A stretch of DNA of 64,000 nucleotides from an uncultured Sphingomonadaceae bacterium. GTDB lineage: Bacteria > Pseudomonadota > Alphaproteobacteria > Sphingomonadales > Sphingomonadaceae. The stretch lies in contig CAIQHF010000036.1 in the NCBI GenBank assembly GCA_903871605.1, forward strand, positions 372,001-436,000, written 5' to 3'. How positions within the stretch are numbered: the first letter of the stretch is position 1; each line of letters opens with the position of its first letter. Positions 48,097 through 57,578 of the stretch are shown here, one piece after another. Below the pieces are notes generated by a model. The model saw only the letters and a list, made by a program, of their open reading frames with translations. It was not told the DNA's origin and did not search any database. The position numbers and the translations under genes are program-made.

Positions 48097-49091
48097 GGCG
48101 CGTAGAAATCGTCGAGCATCGCCAGCACGCGCTGCGGGTCGGCGATCTGGTTGACGCTGTTGCGGAACTCGGCCGAGCCCGGCAGTCCCTTGGTGTACCA
48201 GCCGAGATGCTTGCGCGCCATATTGATCCCGGTCTCGGTGCCATAATGATCGAGCATCATCCGATAATGCTCGACGATTACGGCATATTGCTCATCGAGG
48301 GAGGGATCGTCGCGACGCTCGCCATGGGTCAGCCAGCGCATCGTCTGGCCGAGCAGCCATGGCCGGCCATAGGCGCCGCGGCCGATCATCACGCCGTCGG
48401 CACCCGACTGGCGCAGCGCCTCGGCGGCGTCGTCGGGGGTGAGGATGTCGCCATTGGCGATCACCGGAATCGAGACGGCGTCCTTGACGCGGCGGATGAA
48501 CCCCCAGTCGGCGGTGCCCTTGTAGAGCTGGCAGCGCGTCCGGCCGTGGACGGTGACGAGCCTGACGCCGAGATCCTCGGCGATCCGCGCCAGCTCGGGC
48601 GCGTTGAGGCTGTCATGATCCCAGCCCATCCGCATCTTGAGCGTCACCGGCACGCTGACCGCCTTGACCGTCGCCGCGATCAGCGCGGTGGCGAGCGGCA
48701 GGTCGCGCATCAGCGCCGAGCCCGCGTCGCCGTTGACGATCTTGCGCACCGGGCAGCCCATGTTGATGTCGATGATCGCCGCGCCACGATCCTCGCTAAG
48801 CCTCGCCGCCTCGCCCATCTCGCGCGCGGTACAGCCGACGAGCTGCATCGACACCGGCTCCTCGACCGGATCCCATGCCGCCTTCTGGATCGACTGGCGC
48901 GTCTCGCGGATCGCGGCCTGGCTCGCGATCATCTCGGTCACGTTGAGCCCCGACCCGTAGCGGCGGACGATCTTGCGGAACGGCAGGTCGGTGACGCCGG
49001 TCATCGGCGCCAGGATCACCGGCGTGTCGATGACGATCGCGCCGATCTGGATCGGCCCGATCGCCGGCGTAATGGGCACGTCGCTTCGCAT
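48072..49091 (-). CDS. dusB: tRNA-dihydrouridine synthase (DusB/NifR3)
   Basis: The 339-residue FMN enzyme reduces uridines in the tRNA D loop. It shows VILAPMTGVTDLPFR, the catalytic Cys in INMGCPVRK, and VHGRTR. The start ATG 49091 is best, and upstream in-frame sequence is antisense to ispDF. It is the first gene of the ntr block. Confidence 0.95.
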   Translation of the reverse strand: MRSDVPITPAIGPIQIGAIVIDTPVILAPMTGVTDLPFRKIVRRYGSGLNVTEMIASQAAIRETRQSIQKAAWDPVEEPVSMQLVGCTAREMGEAARLSEDRGAAIIDINMGCPVRKIVNGDAGSALMRDLPLATALIAATVKAVSVPVTLKMRMGWDHDSLNAPELARIAEDLGVRLVTVHGRTRCQLYKGTADWGFIRRVKDAVSIPVIANGDILTPDDAAEALRQSGADGVMIGRGAYGRPWLLGQTMRWLTHGERRDDPSLDEQYAVIVEHYRMMLDHYGTETGINMARKHLGWYTKGLPGSAEFRNSVNQIADPQRVLAMLDDFYAPWRSRAAA

Positions 49092-49175
49092 CGGTCTCGG
49101 GTTGCCTGAAAAAGAGGCAATCTCTAGACCGAAACCCGCTGGCGGGCAAGGCCGCGCTGGGCTAACGCCGCCGCG

Positions 49176-50339
49176 ATGAACCAGGACACGATCGTCGCGC
49201 TGATCGTCGCGGGCGGTAGCGGCATCCGCGCCGGCGGCGACATCCCCAAGCAATATCGTCGGATCGGCGGCCGCGCCGTGATCGCGCGCGCTTTCGATGC
49301 GCTGGCCGCACATCCCGCGATCCGGGCCGTGCACATCGTCGTCGGCGCCGGGCAGGAGATGCTGCTCGACGAGGCACTGGGCGAACGGCGCCCCGCGACC
49401 GTCACCCCCGGCGGCGCGACGCGGCGCGCGTCGGTGCTGGCGGGGCTCGAGGCGATCGCCGTGGTCCCGCCGACGCATGTGCTGATCCACGACGCCGCGC
49501 GCCCCTTCCTGCCGGCGGGCGTGATCGACCGGCTGATCGCCGCGCTCGCGGACGCGCCGGGCGCGGTCCCCACCCTGCCCGTCGTCGACACGCTGGTCCG
49601 CGTCGACGCGCAGGCGCTCGGCGACAGCGTGGCGCGCGAGGGGCTGGCGCGCGTGCAGACGCCGCAGGCGTTCCGCTTCGATGCGATCCTGGCCGCGCAC
49701 CGCGACTGGGCGCAAGCGGTGGAACCGACCGACGATGCGCAGGTTGCGCGTCATGCAGGCCTTGCGGTCGCCGCGGTGCCGGGAGATGCGATGCTCGACA
49801 AGCTCACCCACGAGGCCGATCTGGTCGCCGCCGAGGCGCGGCTGGCGGCGGCCATGACGTCACGCACGGCGATGGGCTTCGACGTCCATGCCTTCGCCGA
49901 CGGCGATCATGTCATGCTGTGCGGGCTGCGCATCGCGCACAGCCATGCGCTGGCTGGGCATAGCGACGCCGACGTCGGTCTCCACGCGATCACCGATGCG
50001 CTGCTCGGCACGATCGCCGACGGCGACATCGGCAGCCATTTTCCACCCTCCGATCCGCGCTGGAGAGGCGCCGATTCGGCGACGTTCCTCGCCCACGCCG
50101 CCAGTCTCGTCGCCGCGCAGGGCGGGATCGTCGATCATGTCGATCTGACGATCATCTGCGAGGCGCCCAAGGTCGGCCCGCACCGCGAGGCGATGCGGGC
50201 GCGCGTCGCCGATATCCTGGGCGTTGCTGCCGCCCGGGTCAGCATCAAGGCGACGACCACCGAACGGCTCGGCTTCACCGGCCGCGGCGAGGGCATGGCG
50301 GCGCAGGCGATCGTCACCATCAGGGCGCCCGAGGCATGA
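49176..50339 (+). CDS. ispDF: Bifunctional IspD/IspF isoprenoid enzyme
   Basis: This is a 387-residue fusion. Residues 1-225 form IspD, with [13 protein letters not shown] and [10 protein letters not shown], which makes CDP-methylerythritol. Residues 230-387 form IspF, with [21 protein letters not shown] and the C-terminal [14 protein letters not shown], which makes the cyclic diphosphate. The fusion is a known alphaproteobacterial form. It is divergent from dusB and overlaps the next gene by four bases. Confidence 0.96.
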   Translation: MNQDTIVALIVAGGSGIRAGGDIPKQYRRIGGRAVIARAFDALAAHPAIRAVHIVVGAGQEMLLDEALGERRPATVTPGGATRRASVLAGLEAIAVVPPTHVLIHDAARPFLPAGVIDRLIAALADAPGAVPTLPVVDTLVRVDAQALGDSVAREGLARVQTPQAFRFDAILAAHRDWAQAVEPTDDAQVARHAGLAVAAVPGDAMLDKLTHEADLVAAEARLAAAMTSRTAMGFDVHAFADGDHVMLCGLRIAHSHALAGHSDADVGLHAITDALLGTIADGDIGSHFPPSDPRWRGADSATFLAHAASLVAAQGGIVDHVDLTIICEAPKVGPHREAMRARVADILGVAAARVSIKATTTERLGFTGRGEGMAAQAIVTIRAPEA

Positions 50340-50863
50340 ACCGCGCACTGCTCGCACTCGCCGCGCTGATCGCCGGCCAGACCGCACAGGCGGCAAGCGC
50401 CGAGCGCCCGGCCTGCATTCGACCGCACGACATGCGGACGCTGATCCGCATAGCGCTGCCCGATGCGGTCGATGCGCTCGCCGACCGCTGCAGGCGCGCG
50501 CTGCCGGACGACGCCTTTCTCCCCAATGAGGGCAGCGGGCTGGCGCAACGCTTCCGCCACGAGGCGCCCGTCGATCCCGCCCGCGCGCGCGCCGCGATCG
50601 AGGCGGCGACCGGGCAGGATCTGTCCGACTTCGCCTCGAACGACACGATGCTGACGATCGCGCGCGGGTTCGTCGACGATCAGATCGGGCGGCGCGTCCC
50701 GCTCTCGGATTGCCGGTCGATCGACGACATGATGCAGTTCGCCGGCGCGCTGCCCGCCGACGCCGTGGCCGAGGCGATCCTCGCCGCGATCGAGGTCGCC
50801 GGGCCCGAGCAGACGAAGGGCCTTGCGATCTGCCGCCCGAAGGAGGATGGGGCGGATCGATGA
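50336..50863 (+). CDS. Exported hypothetical protein in the ispDF-cinA operon
   Basis: The 175-residue product has a signal peptide ([16 protein letters not shown]) and a helical mature part with three cysteines ([20 protein letters not shown]) and a fourth in ICRPKED. It overlaps ispDF and the cinA-like gene by four bases on each side, so it is clearly translated. I do not recognise the family. Confidence 0.8.
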   Translation: MNRALLALAALIAGQTAQAASAERPACIRPHDMRTLIRIALPDAVDALADRCRRALPDDAFLPNEGSGLAQRFRHEAPVDPARARAAIEAATGQDLSDFASNDTMLTIARGFVDDQIGRRVPLSDCRSIDDMMQFAGALPADAVAEAILAAIEVAGPEQTKGLAICRPKEDGADR

Positions 50864-51435
50864 GCGACGACCCCATTTCCGAGCCGATCACCGAGGGTGC
50901 CAACCTGCCCCAGGTGCTGATCGATGCGGCACGGCGCGTGATCGACGAGAATCGCGCCGCCGGCCTGCGCATCGCGGTCGCCGAAAGCTGCACCGGCGGG
51001 CTCGTCTCGGCGGCTCTGACCGAGATTGCGGGATGCTCGGAGGTGTTCGAGGCCGGCTTCGTCACCTATGCCAACGACGCCAAGATGAACACGCTCGGCA
51101 TCGCATCCGACGTGCTCGAGACGTTTGGCGCGGTATCCGTCGCGGTCGCCTGGGCGATGGCGCAGGGCGCGATCCAGAAGACGTCGGCCGATGTCGGCGT
51201 CGCGATCACCGGGATCGCCGGGCCGGGTGGCGGCAGCGAGAAGAAGCCCGTCGGCACCGTCGTGTTCGCGCGCGCGAGCCGGTCGGGGGATCCCGACGAC
51301 GTGATCGCGGACAAGCGCGAGTTCGGCGACCTCGGGCGCGCCGGGATCCGGCTTCAGGCGGCGCTGTGTGCGCTCGAGCTGCTGCTCCCCGCGTCACCGC
51401 CCGGTATCGGCGAGCCGCTGGCGCCCGCGCTGTAA
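50860..51435 (+). CDS. pncC: CinA-type nicotinamide-nucleotide amidohydrolase (PncC)
   Basis: The 191-residue protein matches the C-terminal CinA amidase domain: AVAESCTGGLVSAALT with the catalytic Ser, TYANDAKM, and GIAGPGGGSEKKPVGTV. By family it deamidates NMN, recycling a by-product of NAD use. It is the third gene of the coupled ispDF operon. Its 3' end overlaps the convergent COQ10-like gene by 82 bases. Confidence 0.92.
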   Translation: MSDDPISEPITEGANLPQVLIDAARRVIDENRAAGLRIAVAESCTGGLVSAALTEIAGCSEVFEAGFVTYANDAKMNTLGIASDVLETFGAVSVAVAWAMAQGAIQKTSADVGVAITGIAGPGGGSEKKPVGTVVFARASRSGDPDDVIADKREFGDLGRAGIRLQAALCALELLLPASPPGIGEPLAPAL

Positions 51436-51857
51436 AGCGCGGCGGCGCGGCTTTCGAACGCGCCGATCATCTTGCGGAGCGCGCGATCGAACATCTGCCC
51501 CGCGAGCAGTTCGAACAATCGCGACTTGAACGCGAAGTCGACCGCGAAGTCGACCAGCGTGCCGCCGGCGCCGTCGGGCCGGAACGCCCATTCGTTGCGC
51601 AGATAGTCGAGCGGACCGTCGAGATATTCGACGTGCAGCCGCTCCGGCCGCTGCTTGGTCACCTTCGAGGTGAATTTCTCCGAGATGCCTCTGAAGCCGA
51701 CGACGAGGTCCGCGATCATGTCGGTCGCGCTATTCTCGCGCACGCGCACCGCGACCACCCACGGCAGGAACTCGCCATAGCGGCCGACGTCGGCGACCAG
51801 ATCGAACATCTGCTCGGGCGTATAGGGAAGCTGGCGGGTCTCGGCGTGGCGGGGCAT
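51354..51857 (-). CDS. COQ10/RatA-like START-domain protein
   Basis: The 167-residue protein has the polyketide-cyclase/START fold pattern: RQLPYTPEQMFDLVADVGRY, FLPWVVAVRV, LVVGFRGISEKFTS and VDFAFKS. Eukaryotic COQ10 binds ubiquinone, while E. coli RatA is better known as a ribosome-associated toxin, so the role is uncertain. The C-terminal Gly/Ser tail (SSSSSAHSAA) falls in the overlap with the cinA-like gene. The start lies next to a hairpin that overlaps the ribosome site. Confidence 0.88.
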   Translation of the reverse strand: MPRHAETRQLPYTPEQMFDLVADVGRYGEFLPWVVAVRVRENSATDMIADLVVGFRGISEKFTSKVTKQRPERLHVEYLDGPLDYLRNEWAFRPDGAGGTLVDFAVDFAFKSRLFELLAGQMFDRALRKMIGAFESRAAALYSAGASGSPIPGGDAGSSSSSAHSAA

Positions 51858-51866
51858 GGCGTTACG

Positions 51867-52003
51867 TCCTCCCCATCAAGGATGGGGACGGGGACCGCTC
51901 GCGCAGCGAGTGGTGGAGGGGAAAGGCGACGGGCGAAGCGTCCGTGTCGCTGCCCCTCCACCATGCCTGCGGCATGGCCCCCCTTCCCCCGCTTCGCGCG
52001 GGG
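51867..52003. repeat. Hairpin-rich dispersed element between lipA and the COQ10-like gene
   Basis: Four perfect hairpins lie in about 140 bases: TCCCCATC/GATGGGGA (51870-51888), TGGTGGAGGGG/CCCCTCCACCA (51911-51921 with 51953-51963), CCATGCC/GGCATGG (51961-51977) and CCCCGC/GCGGGG (51987-52003). The pattern resembles sphingomonad intergenic repeats from memory. The first hairpin contains part of the ribosome binding site of the minus-strand COQ10-like gene. Confidence 0.6.
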
Positions 52004-52007
52004 AGAA

Positions 52008-52973
52008 TCATGACCGCGCCAGCTTCGCCTCGCGCGCGCTACGCAGCCGCGCGAAATCGTCACCGGCGTGATAGCTTGAGCGCGTCAGCGGCGACGCGGC
52101 GACGAGCAGGAAGCCTTTCGCGCGCGCAATCGCCGCATAGGCGCCGAACTGCTGCGGCGTCGTGAACTCCTCGACCTTGGCGTGGCGAGGCGTGGGCTGG
52201 AGATACTGGCCCATGGTGAGAAAATCGATGTCGGCCGAGCGCATGTCGTCCATCACCTGATGCACTTCGAGCCGCTGCTCGCCCAGGCCGGTCATCACGC
52301 CCGATTTGGTGAAGATCGACGGATCGTGGCGCTTGACGCTCTCGAGCAGCCGCAGCGAGGCATAGTAGCGCGCGCCCGGGCGGATCGTCGGATAGAGCCG
52401 CGGCACCGTTTCGAGATTATGGTTATAGACATCGGGCCGCGCCGCGACGATCGCCTCGACCGCGGCCTGCGCCTTGTTGCGGAAATCGGGGGTGAGGATC
52501 TCGATGGTCGTCGTGGGCGTCGTGCGGCGCAGCGCCTCGATCACCTTGACGAACTGCGAGGCGCCGCCGTCGGGCAGGTCGTCGCGGTCGACCGAGGTGA
52601 TGACGATATGCTCGAGACCGAGTTCCGCTGCCGCATCCGCGGTGTGCTGCGGCTCGAGCGCGTCGACCGCACGCGGCATCCCCGTCTTGACGTTGCAGAA
52701 GGCGCAGGCGCGCGTGCAGGTGTCGCCGAGGATCATCACGGTCGCGTGCTTCTTGGTCCAGCACTCGCCGATATTGGGGCACGCCGCCTCCTCGCAGACG
52801 GTCGCGAGATTGAGCCGGCGCATCAGCGCCTTGGTCTCGGCAAACGCGCTGCCGCCGGGCGCCTTGACGCGGATCCAGTCGGGTTTGCGCGTGCGCGGCG
52901 GGCGGGCGTCGGCGCCGATGGACGACAGCGGGGCGATCAGCGGCTCGGTCATGTCGGCCAGATAGCGATTCAT
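52008..52973 (-). CDS. lipA: Lipoyl synthase
   Basis: The 321-residue radical SAM enzyme inserts sulfur into octanoyl chains to make lipoate. The auxiliary cluster motif is [12 protein letters not shown] and the radical SAM motif is CTRACAFCN. The C-terminus has the usual SSYHAG, with the Ser that binds the auxiliary cluster in this family. ATG 52973 is chosen, with ATG 52952 and 52991 as alternatives. It is followed by the hairpin element and the COQ10-like gene. Confidence 0.95.
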   Translation of the reverse strand: MNRYLADMTEPLIAPLSSIGADARPPRTRKPDWIRVKAPGGSAFAETKALMRRLNLATVCEEAACPNIGECWTKKHATVMILGDTCTRACAFCNVKTGMPRAVDALEPQHTADAAAELGLEHIVITSVDRDDLPDGGASQFVKVIEALRRTTPTTTIEILTPDFRNKAQAAVEAIVAARPDVYNHNLETVPRLYPTIRPGARYYASLRLLESVKRHDPSIFTKSGVMTGLGEQRLEVHQVMDDMRSADIDFLTMGQYLQPTPRHAKVEEFTTPQQFGAYAAIARAKGFLLVAASPLTRSSYHAGDDFARLRSAREAKLARS

Positions 52974-53073
52974 GCCCCGCGCGACAACCATTCGTCCGGC
53001 GCTTGTCGAAGGGGCGGTATTTCTTCTAACGACGACGCAAGAGACGCGCCGCGCGAGGAAAGGCCCGGCGACA

Positions 53074-53718
53074 ATGGAGAGAAAAGTGTCCGGTTTCGAC
53101 GACCTCCTCGACGGCTATCGCCGGTTCCGCAAGCAGGACTGGGCGCGGCAGCGCGCGCGCTGGGCCGAGCTTGCCGACGGCCAGAGCCCGCGTACGCTGG
53201 TGATCGCCTGCTCGGACAGCCGCGTCGATCCGTCGCAGATCTTCGACGTTTCGCCCGGCGAGATCTTCGTCGTGCGCAACGTCGCCAATCTGGTGCCGCC
53301 GTTCGAGCGCGATACCAGCCGCCACGGCGTCTCGGCGGCGGTCGAGTTCGCGGTGACGCAGATCCCCGTGTCCGAGATCGTCGTGCTCGGCCACGAATAT
53401 TGCGGCGGCTGCAAGGCGGCGATGACGCGCGCGTTCGCGGGTGCCGAGCCCGGCGAAGGCGGCTTCATCGCGCACTGGGTCGACATGCTCGACGATGCCC
53501 GCGACACCGTGGTCGCGCACCACGGCCATGACGACGCGGCGGAGCGCGCGCTCGAGCATGAGGCCGTCAAGGTCAGCCTCGCCAATCTCCGCTCCTTCCC
53601 GTTCGTCCTGGCTGCCGAGACGGCGGGGACGCTGCGGCTGCGCGGCGCCTGGTTCGGCATACGCGAGGGCGAGCTCAAGCTGCTCGACGAGGCGAGCGGC
53701 ACGTTCCACCCGGCGTGA
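53074..53718 (+). CDS. Beta-class carbonic anhydrase
   Basis: The 214-residue zinc enzyme interconverts CO2 and bicarbonate. Zinc ligands are Cys46 (ACSDSR, with Asp48 and Arg50), His107 and Cys110 (GHEYCGGC). The start ATG 53074 follows a GAGGAAAGG site. It is divergent from lipA with about 100 bases between. A hairpin follows the stop. Confidence 0.94.
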   Translation: MERKVSGFDDLLDGYRRFRKQDWARQRARWAELADGQSPRTLVIACSDSRVDPSQIFDVSPGEIFVVRNVANLVPPFERDTSRHGVSAAVEFAVTQIPVSEIVVLGHEYCGGCKAAMTRAFAGAEPGEGGFIAHWVDMLDDARDTVVAHHGHDDAAERALEHEAVKVSLANLRSFPFVLAAETAGTLRLRGAWFGIREGELKLLDEASGTFHPA

Positions 53719-53721
53719 GAT

Positions 53722-53742
53722 CGGCGCGGCCGGACCGCGCCG
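53722..53742 (+). terminator. Terminator hairpin after carbonic anhydrase
   Basis: A perfect 8-bp stem CGGCGCGG/CCGCGCCG with a 5-base loop begins four bases after the stop. There is no T-tract. Confidence 0.5.
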
Positions 53743-53914
53743 CGTGAGCCGCGACGATCGCACGATACGGCATCGGCGCACCGCGTAGCACGGGGCGTCG
53801 CACGAAGCTTCGCGCCACGCGCCGTTACGGCCGCGCCGGGACGCCCCCGGAACGACCCGACAGCCCGGTCGTTAAGGCCGTCATCGCTGGGAAAGCGATC
53901 GAAGGAGAGTATCG

Positions 53915-54349
53915 ATGACCCGTATCCACCTCGCCCTGATCGCCGCGGGCGTGCTCGCCGCGGCTTCTCCGGCCTACGCGCAGACCGATCCGCACCAGCC
54001 GACCAACGACGGTTCGGCCGCCGCGTCGATGACGGTGCCGCCCGGCCAGGTCGCCCCTGGCGTCGACCCCGGCACCTCGTCGGCCAATGCCGGCGTCAGT
54101 GGCATGATCCAGCAGAACCAGGCGAGCAACGCCGCCGGACAGGCGCAATACCAGTCCGATCTGGCTGCCTATGACGCCGCGATGCAGGCGCACGGCCATG
54201 CCGTCGCGCGGCAGGACGTGCATTATGCGCATCAGCAGCAGGCCTATGCCAGCGCGATGGAGGCCTGGCGCGTCCAGACCGCGGCGTGCAAGCGCGGCCA
54301 TCAGCGCGCCTGCGACGCGCCCACGCCCGATCCCGCCGATTTTTATTGA
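53915..54349 (+). CDS. Secreted hypothetical protein
   Basis: The 144-residue product has a clear signal peptide (LALIAAGVLAAASPAYA). A Pro/Gly/Ser linker follows, then a helical Gln/Ala/His-rich segment (QYQSDLAAYDAAMQAHGHA and HAHQQQ-like) and a C-terminal cysteine pair (AACKRGHQRACD). It starts behind GAAGGAGAG. I do not recognise the family. Confidence 0.8.
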   Translation: MTRIHLALIAAGVLAAASPAYAQTDPHQPTNDGSAAASMTVPPGQVAPGVDPGTSSANAGVSGMIQQNQASNAAGQAQYQSDLAAYDAAMQAHGHAVARQDVHYAHQQQAYASAMEAWRVQTAACKRGHQRACDAPTPDPADFY

Positions 54350-54356
54350 TCGTGCG

Positions 54357-54382
54357 GCGGGGGCGGTCTCGGCCGCCCCCGC
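54357..54382. terminator. Bidirectional terminator before ettA
   Basis: A perfect 10-bp stem GCGGGGGCGG/CCGCCCCCGC with a 6-base loop sits between the converging secreted-protein and ettA genes. Confidence 0.7.
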
Positions 54383-54388
54383 AGCGTG

Positions 54389-56068
<1,680 letters not shown>

Positions 56069-56151
56069 GGGGTCGCTCGCTTTCGCAGGGGATCGGTGGG
56101 TCGGAGGTCGGCGTCTATCTAGCGACGGGGCGCGGCTTTGCAAAGCGCTCC

Positions 56152-56254
56152 CCGTCGCCCCGGCGAACGCCGGGACCCAAAGACGGCGGTTTGCTCGCTC
56201 CGTCAGCCGTACCGCGTCCATGGGTCCCGGCTTGCGCCGGGACGACGGAGCAAG
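56152..56254. repeat. REP-like inverted repeat pair upstream of ettA
   Basis: Two similar hairpins in opposite orientation, CCCGGC/GCCGGG at 56159-56174 and TCCCGGC/GCCGGGA at 56225-56242, are flanked by related TTGCTC and GAGCAAG sequences. The arrangement resembles dispersed sphingomonad intergenic repeats. Confidence 0.65.
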
Positions 56255-56266
56255 ATGGCCGCGCCC

Positions 56267-57529
56267 TCACACCATCGAGGCGACGAGGTCCTTGATCGGC
56301 ACGAAGGCGAAGCCGACCGCGCTGTCGGCGACGCCGTAGGGCATGAACAAAAGCTCGCCGTGGCGCAGCGCGCCGCAGGTGTAGACGACGTTGGGGACGT
56401 AACCCTCGCGGTCCTCGGCGGCGGCCGAGATCAGCGGCACCGGGGTGCGCGCCAGCACCTTCTCGGGATTGTCCTTGTCGAGCAGCACCGCGCCGACCGA
56501 ATATTTGCGCATCGCGCCGACGCCGTGGGTGAGCAGCAGCCAGCCCTCGTCGAGCTCGATCGGCGATCCGCAATTGCCGATCTGCACCATCTCCCACGGA
56601 TAGCGCGGGGTCAGCAGCAGTTCGCCCTCGGCCCACTGCGTGAGCGACCTGGAGCGGATCAGATAGAGATTCTCGCCGTCCTGCCGCCCCGCCATCACAT
56701 AGTCGCCGCCGACCCGGCGCGGGAACAACGCCATGCCCTTGTTGCGCGCGGCGGGGCCGCTCATCGGGGCGAGCTCGAAAGTGCGGAAGTCGTGCGTGCG
56801 GATCAGCTCGGAGCGGATCGATTCACCATTATAGGCGGTGTAGGTGCCGAGCCATTCGACGTCGCCGTCGTCATGCGTGAACTCGACGAGGCGAAGATCC
56901 TCGAGCCCTTTGGACTGCGCCGCGGTCATCGGGAAGATCACCGTGCCGCTCAGCGTCGAATCGCGGTTGCGGCGGACCTCGATCGCGCCGTTGTCGAGTT
57001 CGCGTGCGCCGTCGACCGCGGTCGCGAAGGGCGGCTCGGGGGCCAGCTCGAAGCGCGCGCCGGGGGACTGGATGCCCTCGCGGAACGCGATCGACGAGAT
57101 ATGGCCCTCGCCGACGGTGCGCAGCGACATCACGATCCGCGACGACCCCTCCGACAGCCCCGACTGGTCGGGATGGCGGACGATCGAGGGGTTCATGATC
57201 GCGGCGGCGGCATAGCTATATTCGTGGCAGAAGAAGGCGCCGATCAGCTGCTGCTTGACCTCGGGGATCGCCGAATCGTCGAGGCTGAGGCCGTTCGAAA
57301 TTTCGGCATAGCGCGTCTTGAACACGCTGCGCGTCTGCCAGTGGCGCGCCTCGAAATCCTTGAGCACCGCGACCAGCTCGCGCTGCGCCGCCTCGTCGTC
57401 CATCTCGAGCACGCCCTCGACGATTCGCCGCGGACGGCTCTTCTCGCCATTCTTCGATTCGATCGGAATATGGAACGGCCGCACGACGACGCGGGACGCG
57501 TCTGCCTGCAGCCGCAACGGCCAATGCAT
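56267..57529 (-). CDS. Glycoside hydrolase family 130-like enzyme
   Basis: The product is about 420 residues from ATG 57529 (an in-frame TTG 57544 and GTG 57577 are alternatives). It resembles GH130 mannoside phosphorylases/hydrolases in its five-bladed propeller pattern (MNPSIVRHP, SSRIVMSLRTVGEGH, RNKGMALFPRRVGGDYVMAGRQD, WEMVQIGNCGSPIE, GWLLLTHGVG). The N-terminal 90 residues are extra. It lies one gene downstream of a glycosyltransferase, nearly touching it. A role in a mannose- or hexose-containing glycan is likely, but the substrate is not known. Confidence 0.85.
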   Translation of the reverse strand: MHWPLRLQADASRVVVRPFHIPIESKNGEKSRPRRIVEGVLEMDDEAAQRELVAVLKDFEARHWQTRSVFKTRYAEISNGLSLDDSAIPEVKQQLIGAFFCHEYSYAAAAIMNPSIVRHPDQSGLSEGSSRIVMSLRTVGEGHISSIAFREGIQSPGARFELAPEPPFATAVDGARELDNGAIEVRRNRDSTLSGTVIFPMTAAQSKGLEDLRLVEFTHDDGDVEWLGTYTAYNGESIRSELIRTHDFRTFELAPMSGPAARNKGMALFPRRVGGDYVMAGRQDGENLYLIRSRSLTQWAEGELLLTPRYPWEMVQIGNCGSPIELDEGWLLLTHGVGAMRKYSVGAVLLDKDNPEKVLARTPVPLISAAAEDREGYVPNVVYTCGALRHGELLFMPYGVADSAVGFAFVPIKDLVASMV

Positions 57530-57578
57530 CACGAGATCGAGCAAGCTGCCTCCCACCCCGGCAGGTCGTCCACCCACT

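Noticed and set aside
48072-49811. A 579-residue version of dusB starting at 49811
   Set aside because: The extra 240 residues are antisense to ispDF and have no family match; ATG 49091 opens the conserved domain.
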